Source: Teratosphaeria epicoccoides (Eukaryota; Ascomycota; Dothideomycetes; Mycosphaerellales; Teratosphaeriaceae). From it: a stretch of 64,000 nt of DNA. The number at the start of each line of letters is the position of its first letter. The stretch's first letter is position 1. The notes below the pieces were generated by a model. The model did no database searches. It was not told the DNA's origin and saw nothing but the letters and a program-made list of their open reading frames with translations. The stretch lies in contig JADDMT010000076.1 in assembly GCA_021401465.1 (NCBI GenBank), positions 80,981-144,980 of the forward strand. Reading direction: 5' to 3'. The translations under genes and the position numbers were made by a program. Positions 1 to 13,000 of the stretch are shown here, piece after piece.

Positions 1-421
1 CGTGAGGACAGCAGCAGCCTTGTTCTTCAGCGACAGCAGCCAGATGGGCTGCGTTCTGCTCTGCGCTATCGACGGGATGATCATCGTGAAATCCAGCCTT
101 GGCCCTCTCTTCGGCCTCGCGGAGATGAATGCATTTCTCTTTGGGGTGGTGCGACCTCTGAGAATCGCCACAGTCGCATCCAACATGGGCCGATCTCTTC
201 TTTCGTTCCTGTCGACAATGTTGACACTGGGTGACAGGTCTGCGAGAGCGGGTCTAACCGTCAGCAAGACCCTCAAGGCGCAGGTCAACATGAACGACAA
301 CTCACCGGCCTTTCTTGGGCACTAAGGTGAGCTCGCGGTCGGTGTGTGTGCAGCCAGAGACTCGGTGTCCTTTGAGGCACGACTGGCACGCCCACTTCGA
401 GCCATCTGCTTTGATCACCAT
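1..421 (-). CDS. Copper-fist transcription factor, N-terminal part (runs off the left edge)
   Basis: Partial two-exon gene: exon 1 421-306, intron 305-240 (gtgagt...cag), exon 2 239-1, open to the window edge. The protein starts with a copper-fist DNA-binding domain: MVIKADGSKWACQSC, a second Cys/His pair (GCTH) that completes the zinc site, then KKGRP, the minor-groove contact motif typical of the family, formed exactly across the splice. Downstream come CQHC, HVGCDCG and a KEKCIHLREAEE segment that is usual in filamentous-fungal members. The family (Mac1, Ace1, CUF1, GRISEA types) are nuclear, copper-responsive regulators of copper uptake or detoxification genes. The Cys-rich copper-sensing C-terminus lies outside the window, so activator versus detoxification type cannot be decided. 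Neither exon is long, so it is easy to overlook. No promoter element was identified in the 2 kb upstream. Confidence 0.9.
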
Positions 422-2500
422 CCCGGAAGCTCCGGGCGTCGGTTGCGGGATTTTCGGTTCTACGCTCAGAGTGAGACGCAGGTAGCTTTACGCGTGGCGG
501 CTGAAATCTTGATGAGAAGGCTGTCAAGGAGAAATTCAATCAAAGCGGACCTCCAGGCCTCGAGCGCGTTGGGTATCTCTGAACACTGTCATCCGGAACG
601 CCTCGCTGTCGCTCGCGCCAAGAAGATTGGACGGGTAAGATGCTTGACAAGTCGTGTAGAGCGTAGAGTGTTCGGGCCTAGCACACCAGCAGAGGGCTGG
701 TGGCCGTATAGATGGCCTTCGAGACAAGCGTAGGGCCGACCAAAATCGCTTGGCTTGCCTCACGACCTGGAGTTGGATGTTGAGAAGAAAGATTGAATTG
801 AAACCGCCGGCCACTCAAGCAACCGGAGTAACCCCACCTGCTCGCGACTTTTGCTCAGGAATGCTCGGCTGCCGGACACGCACAAGCAACTACGGCATTC
901 GCGCAGGCTACCTAGGTATAGACTAGCACGCGACTACCTGGATCGCACGTTAGGGCATCATCTCGAATGTCTCAGTGAATCCGGTGACGGCTCTACGGGT
1001 ACCATAGCTTTGGTGCCCTTGCTCATAAGTCGTGTCAATGTAAGACAGAGCACACAGGCACCCGCTGTCTCTTATCGCGCCCGGTCCGTAAGAGCCACGG
1101 CTGAACCATGATACGACGGGCCTGGCCATCAAACCGAACCTTGCTTGTCTGGCTAGGCGCTGCATTTGCTAACATCCGGCTGTAGCATCCGAGTCAGACA
1201 GCCCAGAGCACACAGAGATCTGCGAGCGCTACTGCCAGCCATGCAGGTGCTCAGACTCGCAGGTGACGACCGGCCAAGAGGACTGCGCCCAAGTGCGACC
1301 TTGACGAACACCCTAACACCCTCCACACCGACAACACTGTACACAACGCTGGCATCACCTGCCTAGGCGGACACGCGCTATAAATAGGCGCAAACCTTGT
1401 GAGCTTAAAAAAGCTTGAGTCGCGCCACCTAACGAAGGAGCCGCCATCTTGGAGATGATGACAGCCACGATACAGTATGAGATCGGAATGGCCTTCCCGG
1501 AAACGTCAGTTTGACGTGGAGCACGCGATTGCGCAAAACTAGGGGAGAAATGGCAGTTGTGGACTGTCGCAAAGCTTCAAATCAAGAAAGCTGACGATGG
1601 TGACGAGTACGCCCCAGCGATGGTCGGGAGCCTGAGGAGGATTGTACACGATGAAAGAAGTCTTAGCGCTACCGCAAAGCCTAAATAAAACCTCCGCACC
1701 GGCACTTCCGCTTGGGGTCGGGATTCCCATCAGACCTCTAGACTCGCTTGCAGAAGAGCTCATAACGAGTCAAGAAATCTATTCACTCCTTCCAATCTGA
1801 TTTACGATAGGAGCGACGTTCAGAGATCACTCAGCCAGGTTGGAATTAAACTAAGCTCAAACCTTCGGTCCCGCTTACATGTCCACACGGGGGATGACGC
1901 ACTCCTCTATTAAACATACATGTATCTCCGCAGGAACTGGATGAGCAACCCTGGATTGGCTAAGCAGCCTGTGTGCTGGACGTGAGCTCCTCTGTAGGCT
2001 CAGCATCTCCCTCAGATCGCGTGAAGAAGAAGAAAGCCAGATGACAGCTCCTGGTACTGCAACATGTGCGCGAACCGACATCCTCTAAGCAAAATCTGGC
2101 CTCCACATCCACATCAAGGCCCAATCGGCAATTACGATCTACGGTGACAGCTGCAATCGTGTGTGCTTCTAAGTCTTCGAGGGCCTTGACAAAGAGGTCC
2201 CGCCCCCTAGGAGCGCCATGAAACCTATCCAAAGTGCTTCGGTCTCGGCCAGACTCTAGCAACAGCATCAGTAGTCTACCTGCGTGCTCGTGCCTATCAA
2301 TCTGCCTTTTCGGAGCAGTAGTGAATGCAAAGCGTGGAATACCTGGATCGAGCTGTATGCCATCTACTCCCCCGGGGTGTAACTGCCCTGCTTCCTCGCC
2401 CCAACCTGGTCGGCTTCTTGCACAAGACAACCCAGGCCTCGCCTATCTGCAACAGTGTTCCACACAGCGCACAACACCAATCCACCCCTCCCCATCCACT
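422..2500. other. Intergenic gap between the copper-fist gene and PAN2
   Basis: About 2.1 kb between the start of the copper-fist gene and the end of PAN2. The open frames here overlap each other, mostly start at non-ATG codons and match nothing I recognise. A TATAAATA stretch lies near 1379. It probably holds the promoter and 5' leader of the copper-fist gene. I see no RNA gene or repeat. Confidence 0.5.
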
Positions 2501-5500
2501 CTACTTCAACGGCCTCCCAAACTCCGTCCGCCCAGGCGTACTGATCCTCACCACACTCGCCGGCTGCCTCAGCGGCGTATTCGGCGCACTCCCCCTCGGC
2601 GTCTCTCCACCCCACTTCGCCTCCTCCTTTCCTCCAACAACCATGGGCGCCTTGAAATCCATCCGCCTCCCCTGCCTCAAGATCTCATCCTTCACCTCAT
2701 CCAAACAATTTTCCTTCTCGTACTCCAAATACTTTCTCCACAACTTCAACGCCGTCCTCGCATCCTCAATACTATCATGTCCCAGCGTCGCGTTCTGCTG
2801 GATATCTTCTTTCAGCAGCAGCCACGCCAGGAAACGAAGAGATAACTTCCGTTGGCTGCGGTGGCCTAGGGAGTAGAGGTCTTGAGTGTCGATGACTTGG
2901 TCGTCCGGGACGTGGATGTTTATGGTGCGGAAGTCGCTGCTTAGGCCGTGGCCGATGAATTTGCAGCCGAGATTTAGCAGGACCCAGAGCTTTTTGTAGA
3001 CTTCTTTGAGCGAGACGAGAGTGAACCGGCTCATGCCAACTGTCAGGTCGCCTGGATGAAGGCCGGAGAAGCGGGTGAGGTAATCATCTACGGGTTCGTT
3101 GATGCGGATGTAGTCGTCAATGAAGGGAAGTTCTTGGTCGGGCTCGTCACCGCGCAGCACAGATACTCTTGCAAGCCCGGATCTGGCGGGTCTAGTGATG
3201 GTACGCGAGCCATCGGCGCTCATGTCAATCTCTTCACGCAAGAGTCGGACAAACTCTGCATCGATGGCGCAATGTGTATCTTGGCCGGGCAGCGGGTCAT
3301 GTTCTGACAGCGATCGGAAGGCGTACGCCGGGCTTAGAGCCGGTTGTGTCGGGCTTCGGTACAGCACGCTGGTGTCGATCGAGCCCTTCCAGCCATCGTC
3401 CAGTATATGTGATCTAGTCTTCAGCTGGTATGCAATCACCGATGGCAACCGCCACCTCTGGTCAAAGTGTAGGGCCTCGTCTTGCATGATGGGCCTGACC
3501 AAGAAGTCATTTACCAGATGCCAATTGCTGGCCTGCGCTGGATTCGGGTCTGCAATACTCGTATCGACGACTGCTACGAGGTGCGACTTTTGCGCCTCTC
3601 CAGCAGCAACATCAGCCACCACACCAACGAGCTCATACACCATGATAGGATGGTTCCGCCTCTGAAGGTGCAACTTCAGGTCTTGTCCCTCGTAGCAATA
3701 GAACTGGCTGTTGACATTGATGATGCCAATCTCCTTCGGCAGGAAGTCTATTGTGGACCACAAGCGTTTTGCCTCGTCCGTATGGATTGCCGCATTAATC
3801 ATCATGACAGCGGGCGTTGCTTGCACGACTCTCCTCGAGCGAATCGCTTTGTAGCCTTGACAGCGCATGCACCAGCCGCGCGTCTGCTCATGTCTGTGTA
3901 CGGAATCCTGAAGAAGTCTTGTGAAGGTATGACGTATCGGCCTAGTACCTCTGACTGGCTTGGGGGGGTAGATCAGATCGGTTGTATACCATGAGCTCTC
4001 CGTGGAATGGTCGTATGAGCAGAGCGTGCATTGACTGTGTGTCCTGCCTCTAGTAGCTAGAGCAGAATGTATCTCCAGTGGGCCACCAGCGACTCGACAG
4101 AAACCGGCTTCGAACCTCTGCAGCAGAAAGCGATTCAGGTTCTGTATCATAGATGTCAAAGGCACGCTGATTGCGTGGTCCTCCAGAATCGGCAACTGCG
4201 ACGCCGATGGTTGCTTGTTCAAGGCCTTCAGGAAGTTCGTAGCTTGACAATTCTGGCCTTCTGCTTTCTCCAGCATGTCGATCAAGAATCCCAACTCACA
4301 CAACAGGCAGTGCTCGTAGGTGCAGTCGTGGGCTGCATGCCGTAATGCCAGATTGCGAGCCACATTCGTAAATCGATAGATCTGTAAGAGCGGGTTGGCA
4401 TAAGAGTTGACAATGTGTGTCTCCAGACCTGAATATTTTGTCTTGTTATAGTACTTGAAGTCGAAGTCGTCGATACCGAACTTGCTGTACTTTATCTCCA
4501 CAGGCCGGTAATATGCCAACACATCGGCCTTAGAGCCGCCGTTTATCGACAGACCTTGCAGTGTCTTGCCGATGTCCTCACTAAGACGTCGTTCACCGTC
4601 ATGATCCCCATTCGCATCCCTCGGCTTCTCGCTCAAGAATTTTGGTGCAGCCAACTTATCCTGCGCTCGCTGCAAAGACCGCGTGTCTTCGAACTCATAC
4701 CGTCTTGCCTTGCGTGGATTCTGCCCAACCCGGCCGTACTCTACACTGCGCATTGTGGACAGAGTCTCCTGAACAGGCTTTGACGGCGGCGCTCCAACTT
4801 CGTGGACTAGGCTATTAGGCCATCCTGAGAGGAGAGCTTCTCTATAATATGGCATGCCAATCATGCTGAACGATACGTCATGCGCCCAGTCGAGTTGCTT
4901 CATTGGACCGATCTGATCGGGAAACACGGCGGGCTGGCTGTACTCGGTGAACTGCATCTTGGTGGGCGAACCCCAGAGCATAATGTGACAGTGGCTGTCG
5001 GTCATTGCAAAGCCTTTCCCAGAAGGCATGATTTCCAGCCCAGTGAGTTGCGCATCGTAGGTAGGCGCGTAACGCATGATTGGGACATCTGTGTTCTGCA
5101 CATCGATCGAGTTGATGGCGCCTGACTGCGAAAGAACAATGCAGGTAGAGGTCAACTTTGGATGCATCCGCACAAAAGCCGCACCCTGGTTAAAAGCCAG
5201 CGGCGTAGAAGGCTTCTGATTCTTCAGGTCATAGACACGGACCAGGCGCTCCAATCCCAGACCACCGTACTGTTGCTGCGCCCATCCGCACGTCAGCAAA
5301 TAGTCGCCCCTAGCGTCCATATCATTGACAGTGCCAGCATAGGCTTTCCATTTGTGGATTGAAGCAAGACTCCTTGGATCGAGCAGGTGGATCGATCCGT
5401 CGTGAGCGGCAGCGCAAATGTGCGTACCTGTCCGCCTCATTATTGTGAACGGTATGCCGCATGACAGGTCCTCGATGACGGAGCCTTTCTCGACATCGAT

Positions 5501-5997
5501 TCGGTACATCTGCTGCTGACAGCCGGCAACCACGAGCTCTTCGTTGCTTTTACCAGCGAAACTCATGCATCGCAGATCTGTCATCGATTTGAGGTTGATA
5601 TGCCACTGCGTCAGTCCTCTCCTGGAGGAGCAGTGTACGCTTTTCAATGAAACTGATATGACACCCTTATCACAGAACAGTAGCTGCTTGACTGGCGCAT
5701 TGCCGGGTGCTCCTCGTGGCGCTGTGCTGACATGACCTCTATAAGAAGTATATTTCTGCAACTCAGTCCCGTAGAACGAGGTCACCCTGCCCTGATAGGT
5801 GTCAGGCCTTGCCGTAGTCTGGATCCGATACACGAAACAGTACGACGACTGGACGTGCGCGTACTTACATATTCATTGCCCGTCCAGAGCAGCTCCTGCT
5901 GCCCATCGAAACCAAAAGCCGTAACAGGCGTACTGGGGGCATCGGGCGAAGGCCCGGGAAATGCTATCCTGGCCGCCTCACTCCAATCAGCCTCCAT
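2501..5997 (-). CDS. PAN2: PAN2, catalytic subunit of the PAN2-PAN3 poly(A) nuclease
   Basis: Exon 1 5997-5869, intron 5868-5792 (gtaagt...cag, 77 bp), exon 2 5791-2501; 1,139 residues. Exon 1 starts MEADWSEAARIAFPGP, the usual PAN2 N-terminus, and the splice gives the expected TGNEY-GRVTSFYG junction. Order: WD40-like propeller (about 30-330), linker with the PAN3-binding region, inactive ubiquitin-hydrolase-like domain (about 500-850), then a DEDD exoribonuclease. The acidic residues are visible: D887 and E889 in IDAEF, one Asp in SSDF and one in SIEDA, followed by the family's short C-terminal tail. It trims poly(A) tails in the cytoplasm as a first step in mRNA deadenylation, recruited through PAN3 and poly(A)-binding protein. 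Length and domain order are normal. Confidence 0.97.
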
Positions 5998-6377
5998 CGC
6001 AGCGCCCGAGTATCAAGGCGACAGCAGCACAGCATTTCCGAACCAGAAGGATGTTACGCCCTTCACGAGGAAGGGAAGGACTCCGAAGTTACGACAGGTG
6101 AATAGCTAGGCCGTACGGAAGCGGCTAGATCCCGCTTTGCAGCCGCGTCTCACGTGGCGTCCTAGGGTACCGCGAAACAGCAATCACTACATGCAATTCC
6201 TCGTCTCTACCTTCGGCTAGGCAAGATATACTCGCTATCAACTTTGCCAATCATCCAAGATACTTGCATTCTATTCCATCCAATCCAGCTCAAGAGCACC
6301 ATAACGTCTACCCGGAAGTCACATCCAGTTGTTCCCATCCGCCCGACACCTGGCTCGCTGAAACGCTGTTGACCAAT
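5998..6377. other. Intergenic, upstream of PAN2
   Basis: 380 bp holding the PAN2 promoter and the 3' end of the next minus-strand gene. No coding signal or repeat was seen. Confidence 0.5.
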
Positions 6378-8213
6378 CTAAGCATTCAAGTACTTCGTCT
6401 TCATCCATTCGCTCGTGCCGACGCCAAGATTCAGGCCATTCCTTGCCCACCATCGCCTGACATTCATGCCTCTCTCGCCCTCGTGTCCGTCCTCGAGCGC
6501 CTCCTCGACATCACAAGTCTTGTACTCAACCTTCAATCCACTCTGCTTCCACCATTCCAACACCTGAACATTGCCCATCTTCGTCGCACCAACCAGGACT
6601 TGGTTGTCGAAGATCATTTTGTCGCCTTGTGTCTCGTGCCAAAGTCGAAGAATGTCGACATGGCCATGTGTTGAGGCCAGTTTTGCAACAGTTTCCTCGT
6701 GCGGGAATGGTATTCCACTCTGGCACCACCAGCGCACTACCTCGGTATGACCGTTCTGGGTTGCATAACATATACTCTTCCCAGGCTTCAGACGAGTTTT
6801 ACTGGCATCCACGGAGACGGAAGTATCGTCTACCGACGTGCTCTGCTGCTTCCACCATTCTAAAACCTGCAGATGACCTTGTGACGAAGCCTGCTCAAGC
6901 GCAGCTTCCGTGAACTTGAGCGGCAGACCAGAGTGCTGCCACCATTCCAAGACATTGACAAAGCCCGCCTTGGAAGCGCCATCAAGGGCTTCGGAGTTGT
7001 ATTCTTTGGTCAGGAAGCTTGGGCTCGTGCGCCAGAACTCCAAAATCTCAGTGCGCCCGAAGACCGAGCTCGCTTTGTCCGGCAAGAAGGTGTGGCCAAA
7101 GGTAGCCCAGAAGAGATCATTGTGATTGCCTTCAAGATGTGCAAGCAGTGAAGTCATGGCGAAACGCATGGTGAGCCTTATGCAAAGCTTGCTCAACCAC
7201 CGTGGAACAGAGTGGGTGGCAATGAAGTGTTTGACGTGCGCAAGGTTGCCACGTAGAATGATAAGCTCGAGAGCCTCCATGTAGTTCCTAGGTCCCTGCA
7301 CACTGGTGTGCGATTGCCATTCCGGAGGAGGAGACAGATTGGTGTAGATATGCAGATGCTGCGCCAGCTCCCAATCGCCGGTGAGATCGATGATCATGGT
7401 CCACAATTCCGGAGGCAGTACAGGATGCTCGTCCTCTTCTCCCTGAGGATTCCTACTCTTTGCAGCCCTAAAAGCAACCCGTTCAGATGGTGAAACTTCT
7501 AGACCTTGTCCAATATTCATAAGATCGATTTGGTTCCTGACCGCCTCAACGAGTTCTTCTACGGGCGCATCCCAAGTGTCGAGCTTCTTCTGCCCTTCCT
7601 GATATGTCCACAAGAAAGGCTGCAACACATGTATCCAATTCCATTTCCTGCGGATCTTGGTCAACTGCTTCTTTGTCGTCGGATTTTCCCACATTAGGTT
7701 GCTCATGCCAGGCACGAGCAAGATCTTCTTGCTCACACTCCAGCTGCGAAGGATCTCAAGCAAGAGAGTGTCTGTGTGGCCGTGGAGCATCTTGGCGAGA
7801 CTGCCTGCATCTATAGGTCCAAGGACGAGCAGATTCGCCCATTCGCACAGCTCAGCCGCCTCTTGCTCGACATCTTCATCGCCGACCTTACTTCCTCGAG
7901 CGGTGTTCGGAAGGGTCAGACAATGCGATGACACGCGAATGAGGTCTTGACCCCGAAAGCCACGGTCAAGGATGGCGCGCAGAGAGACATCAGGCAAATC
8001 TGCCAAACGCGGGAGGAGGTTTGTGATGATACGAGTATCTGTGCAGCCCACACAGGCGAACAACACGTTCAGCTCCCGTGTATGGGCCCCGTGAACGAGA
8101 ACGATATCTGGCGTTGCAATGCGCGGCGAAGTCGGTGCTGTTGCTTCTCGAACGTGTCCGCCTCTGATCGCTGCTGAGCCTGCATATGCTGAGTTGCGAC
8201 GTGTCGGTTCCAT
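6378..8213 (-). CDS. Flavoprotein-fold (PPC-decarboxylase/Hal3-like) domain fused to ankyrin-like repeats
   Basis: Single exon, 611 residues, starting at an ATG. Residues about 45-215 resemble the HFCD flavoprotein family (phosphopantothenoylcysteine decarboxylase, Hal3/Vhs3): an FACVGCTDT nucleotide-loop region, WANLLVLGPIDAGSLAKML, and PGMSNLMWENP, matching the family's PXMNXXMW clamp. From about 310 to the end come repeats built on short VLEWW/RWWxxSG units, the degenerate ankyrin-type repeats common in fungi. Family catalytic residues look lost: by my alignment the active His is A119, the SANT motif is DAGS (135-138) and the clamp Asn is S171. I infer a flavin-fold pseudoenzyme or Hal3-like regulator with a protein-binding tail, not an active decarboxylase. 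The neighbours give no functional clue. Confidence 0.75.
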   Translation of the reverse strand: MEPTRRNSAYAGSAAIRGGHVREATAPTSPRIATPDIVLVHGAHTRELNVLFACVGCTDTRIITNLLPRLADLPDVSLRAILDRGFRGQDLIRVSSHCLTLPNTARGSKVGDEDVEQEAAELCEWANLLVLGPIDAGSLAKMLHGHTDTLLLEILRSWSVSKKILLVPGMSNLMWENPTTKKQLTKIRRKWNWIHVLQPFLWTYQEGQKKLDTWDAPVEELVEAVRNQIDLMNIGQGLEVSPSERVAFRAAKSRNPQGEEDEHPVLPPELWTMIIDLTGDWELAQHLHIYTNLSPPPEWQSHTSVQGPRNYMEALELIILRGNLAHVKHFIATHSVPRWLSKLCIRLTMRFAMTSLLAHLEGNHNDLFWATFGHTFLPDKASSVFGRTEILEFWRTSPSFLTKEYNSEALDGASKAGFVNVLEWWQHSGLPLKFTEAALEQASSQGHLQVLEWWKQQSTSVDDTSVSVDASKTRLKPGKSICYATQNGHTEVVRWWCQSGIPFPHEETVAKLASTHGHVDILRLWHETQGDKMIFDNQVLVGATKMGNVQVLEWWKQSGLKVEYKTCDVEEALEDGHEGERGMNVRRWWARNGLNLGVGTSEWMKTKYLNA

Positions 8214-10067
8214 GTCATTAGGAGTTGTAAAAGCACACCGAGTCTCGCGGCCCGTGGTATAGACGGCTTTGTGACTGATGGCAAAGCCTAAGAATGGAAC
8301 TGCCAGCCGAGAAATACTGTGAGCGAATCATTACCGCATGCACAAGTTTGAGCAGCCCACACAATTTCTTGAATTCGCAGGGCTGCTCTCAGAGCGATGG
8401 GGACCTGCTGCTATGGTATGCTATAGAGTGGATGAGGAGATGATGTACACAGATCGTATTCAACGATTCCCTGCTTCCAAGCAGATGATTCCAGTTTGGC
8501 ATTATTGCATGTGATGATGAAGTCGCGTCGCGGTCGCAGTGCATGTTCTCAATCGCCGATTCTGCGTACGGCGGCGCCAAACTCCACCCACGCCCATGAC
8601 GGCGCAGACGCGTGAAGGCACATACGAGTTTCGCAAATCATCTGGCGGTCGACACAATGGGCGTGCATGACTTTTGCAAGACTGGGCAAGTCTCTGGCAG
8701 AAGCAGTTGGGCAGCTCGGCCGGTGCTCCCTGTCTTCCGAATCATGATCAAGTGTAGAATACAGTAGTACAAGATGATCGACTGAGCCACACGAAAAAGA
8801 TGCGCGGCAAGGATCGTGGCAGGATGATGGCAGAATCATGGCGGGATCCTGGCATCATCTTGGTTGAATGGGCTTGCCGCCGTCTCCTTCATTGGATCAA
8901 AGCCGGCCAGCGAGATGAGCGCTCACTCTAACTCCCTTGTGGTCAGAGACATAATGATAATAACCACGACGGCACAACCCAGGGTGAGCGACCACTGAAC
9001 CACATACGGGAGGTACAAAAGTGATGACGTCCGACAAGGCTTTGGGATGTGGCGCATGGTCCCGTCCAATGCTCGTGGTAAGGAAGTAAGGGACGGGATC
9101 GTGGGGGCTGCACGAACGCACGGCCGTTCCCGATTTTCTGAAGGTGTTGTTGCCCTGCTCTTGCCAGGATTGCATGTCTGACAGCTGCCTCAAAACGCGT
9201 GTGGTCGAGCTCAGCGTCATTCTTATTTGGAAAATTCGGTCGTCGCACGCGTCCTGCACATCTGTGGTGTATGAACAAGACCTACGGAATAACAACATCT
9301 CTTCCCACATTATTGCTTGCACGACTCACGGTCGCGTGGCCACAAGCTTTTTGCTGATGACCAAGATCTCGATGAAGATCTGCATCCAAGCAAGCCGACC
9401 GCCCATCTGCGCCCTTCTCCCACAGTCGCTCGCATTCTCATGGTTATTGACGGCAGGCTGTGTAGGCACATCTTGAGGCGGGTCGCCGAGCGGAGTGGAC
9501 TCGGACAGAGGAGCTTGTTAATATTGTGGTTACGACACAGGGGCCCCGAAGGCCTGCACCTGCAGCGAAAGAGTCATTGCACGTCGTGGCGCATTTGGCT
9601 GCATATCATCATCTCAGGGTCTACTTCGACGCCTCGCTTTGGCCGTAGAGCGTGTTGCCGGGTTCTGCAGCGCGCCTCACTTCACCCAGTCTCCCCATCC
9701 TGCCCTGTACAGGATCGCCCGGAAAAGTCGAGGAAGGCAGAGTGAGTGGCTCAGGTGCGCGCCGGGTGACTTTGCTGGTGGACATCACCTGGCACAGAGC
9801 TGGTCGTGCCACATGCTTGCAAGAGTTCGAAGGTCAGCACACTGGGCGTGGCGGTATACACAACAGGACTTTTAGGTCCTGCTAAGAACCCGGCGCCTTT
9901 TGCACCATCTGCGACGAAATTGGGAGTCGCGGGCCGCGTGGCGTTGGTGATGGTCGGGGAATAGCGAAATTGCGGGCATTGGAGACAAAGCACGAGCACG
10001 CGAGGTGCAGATACCTAGCTATACGGCGCGCGACGAGGATCACACACATCGCGCTGGGCGGACCGCC
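8214..10067. other. Intergenic gap upstream of the phytochrome gene
   Basis: 1.85 kb between two divergent genes, so it holds both promoters. The short frames present conflict between strands and none resembles a known protein. No repeat was recognised. Confidence 0.5.
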
Positions 10068-13000
10068 ATGTCCTCTGACCATGGACAAGAGAACGGCCCT
10101 ACGCCGAAAGCTGCACAAGACGTCGCATCCACATCGCCGCCTCACGCAAGCGAGCAGCAGACGCGATCTTCTTCGATACGACCAAATCGACCCCACCTGA
10201 CGAGTACACAAGGGCTACCGAAACCTGATGTTGACTTCTCACAATCGGCCAACCTTCCAACCTCCTCTTTCGAGGGCCAGCTGAGTCCTCAGGCCGCTGA
10301 TCGAGTGTTTCCCGTGCGTTCGGTTGTGTCAATGGACCCGACACCAACACCAAAAGGGCAGGAGCGCAGTGGGTATTTTCAGAATGCCGCCCAGGCACGG
10401 AGACAGTCTAGTGCGCAAAGCTCTTTGAGCGCTGGAGTAACACCTGCCCGCAGTTGGCATTCCAGCGCCGACGCCAAGTCTCCCGCTGGGTCTCTACGAG
10501 GAGCACAGCTCGACTCGGATAGCGAACGGAGTCGCAAAAGCTCTTTGTCCGATGCAATCACACCCGGTACTCCGTCACACTCGCGGCAGCCACCACAACT
10601 GTTCCACCAGATCATGTGTTCAGATGCAGCAAGCGAGCGGGCACAATCATCACTGCCACCCTCGTCTAGTAGAGGTAGTTTTGCAAGCGTAAGAAGTAAT
10701 GATGAAACGGGTGGGCTTGTCACGGCGCGGTTCAAGCATGTCGTCACCGAGGGTGGCCATGCTATCATCACTGGTCGCGACGGCGAGACATTGCAGCGAT
10801 GCGAAGACGAGCCGATTCACATACCTGGAGCTGTCCAAGGCTTCGGACTGCTGATGGCGCTCGAGGAACAGTCAGAAGGACGCCTGACGGTAAAGGTTGT
10901 CAGTGAGAATTCGAAGAGGCTGATAGGGTACACACCTAAACAGCTTTTCGCATTGGAGAGCTTTACAGACATCTTGTCAGAAGAGCAGGCCGACAATCTT
11001 TTGGATCATGTCGATTTCATTCGAGATGAAGATGCTGATGTAATGACTAACGGCCCAGAGGTGTTCACTTTGTCAATTCGAACACCACATCGCAAGAATA
11101 TCAAGCTGTGGTGTGCAATGCACATTAACGATGCGCATAAGAACCTCATCGTTTGTGAGTTCGAGCTCGAAGACGATCCCGAGAATCCTCTGGTTCCGCC
11201 GAACGATCAAACACCAGAGCCGCCCGAAGACACATTGAATTCGAACCCGACCGAAGCAGAGTACCTGGAGTCTACGCAAAATACCAGCAAGCCGCTGCGA
11301 GTGCTTCGCTCTGCACGCAAGCGCAAAGGCGAGGCTGCAGCCATGGAGGTCTTCAACATCATGTCACAGGTGCAGGAGCAGCTGGCCGCAGCACCCAACC
11401 TAGAATCTTTCCTGAAGATCTTAGTTGGCGTAGTAAAGGAGCTGACTGGCTTTCATCGTGTCATGATCTACCAATTCGATCATGCATGGAATGGCCGGGT
11501 CGTGACCGAGCTTGTGGATCCTAGGGCGACCAAGGACTTGTATAAAGGCCTGAACTTCCCGGCAAGTGACATCCCGAAGCAGGCTAGAGATCTTTACAAG
11601 ATCAACAAAGTACGTATGCTCTACGACAGGGATCAGGACACTGCACGCTTGGTCTGCCGAACCATAGAGGATCTGGAGCGGCCCCTAGACCTAACGTACT
11701 CTTATCTGCGTGCGATGAGTCCCATCCATCTCAAGTATCTGGCCAACATGGCAGTGCGTAGCAGCATGTCCATATCGATCAATGCATTCGATGAGCTGTG
11801 GGGTCTCATAGCTTGTCATAGCTATGGATCGAGGGGCATGCGCGTCAGCTTTCCAATTCGCAAGATGTGCCGGTTGGTCGGCGACTCTGCTTCGAGGAAC
11901 ATCGAGCGCTTGAGCTATGCTAGTCGCTTACAAGCGCGCAAGCTGATCAACACCGTGCCAACGCAGAAGAATCCAAGCGGCTACATCATTGCATCGTCAG
12001 AGGATCTGCTGAAGCTGTTCGATGCTGACTTTGGCCTCTTGTCGATCCGAGACGAAACCAAGATCCTGGGCAATTTGGAGCAGAGCCAAGAAGCACTTGC
12101 AATGCTAGAGTACCTGCGAATGAGGAGTGTTACAAACGTCATGACGAGCATGGACATCACTGAAGACTTTCCAGATCTTCGTTACGCCCCTGGGTTTTCG
12201 GTCATTGCTGGGCTTTTGATCGTTCCGCTGAGCTCCAGTGGTGCCGACTTCATTGTGTTCTTTCGAAAGGGCCAGCTCAAAGAAGTAAAGTGGGCTGGGA
12301 ATCCTTATGAGAAATTCATCAAGGAGGGCACAGAGGGTTATTTAGAACCACGAAAGTCATTCAAGACATGGTCCGAAACGGTCGTTGGCAAATGCAGAGA
12401 GTGGACGGAGGAGGAAATCGAGACGGCTGCCGTCCTGTGCCTGGTTTACGGAAAGTTCATCGAGGTCTGGCGGCAGAAAGAGGCAGCGCTGCAGAACAGC
12501 CAGCTTACACGACTCCTGCTTGCGAACTCGGCACACGAAGTCAGGACACCTCTCAACGCCATCATCAACTACCTCGAGATCGCGCTGGAGGGCAGCCTCG
12601 ATCAGGAGACGCGAGAGAACCTGGCCAAGTCGCACTCCGCGTCGAAGTCCTTGATATACGTCATCAACGACCTCTTGGACCTCACTAAAACTGAAGAAGG
12701 CGCCGACCTGACGAAAGACGAGATTTTTGATCTCAAAGGTACATTGGTCGAGGCAACAGATATGTTCAAGGGTGATGCAAGACGCAAAAACATCTCTTAC
12801 ACGATATCAGATCATCCTGGTCTGCCAACACAGGTCATCGGCGACCAGCGGCGAGTGAGACAAGCCATCAGCAATGTCACCGCCAACGCCATTCAGAATA
12901 CCTCGCAAGGCGGCGTTACCGTCGATATGTATCTGGCGAGCCAGAGTGGGAGCCACGCCGAGGTTGAGATCTGTGTGGCCGATACCGGTGTCGGCATGAA

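Noticed and set aside
1960..2430. 156-codon minus-strand open frame between the copper-fist gene and PAN2
   Set aside because: It begins at TTG with no usable ATG, and the sequence matches no family; likely chance in GC-rich DNA.
10005..10067. Upstream extension of the phytochrome frame from a GTG at 10005
   Set aside because: Fungal nuclear genes start at ATG; the ATG at 10068 has a good context.
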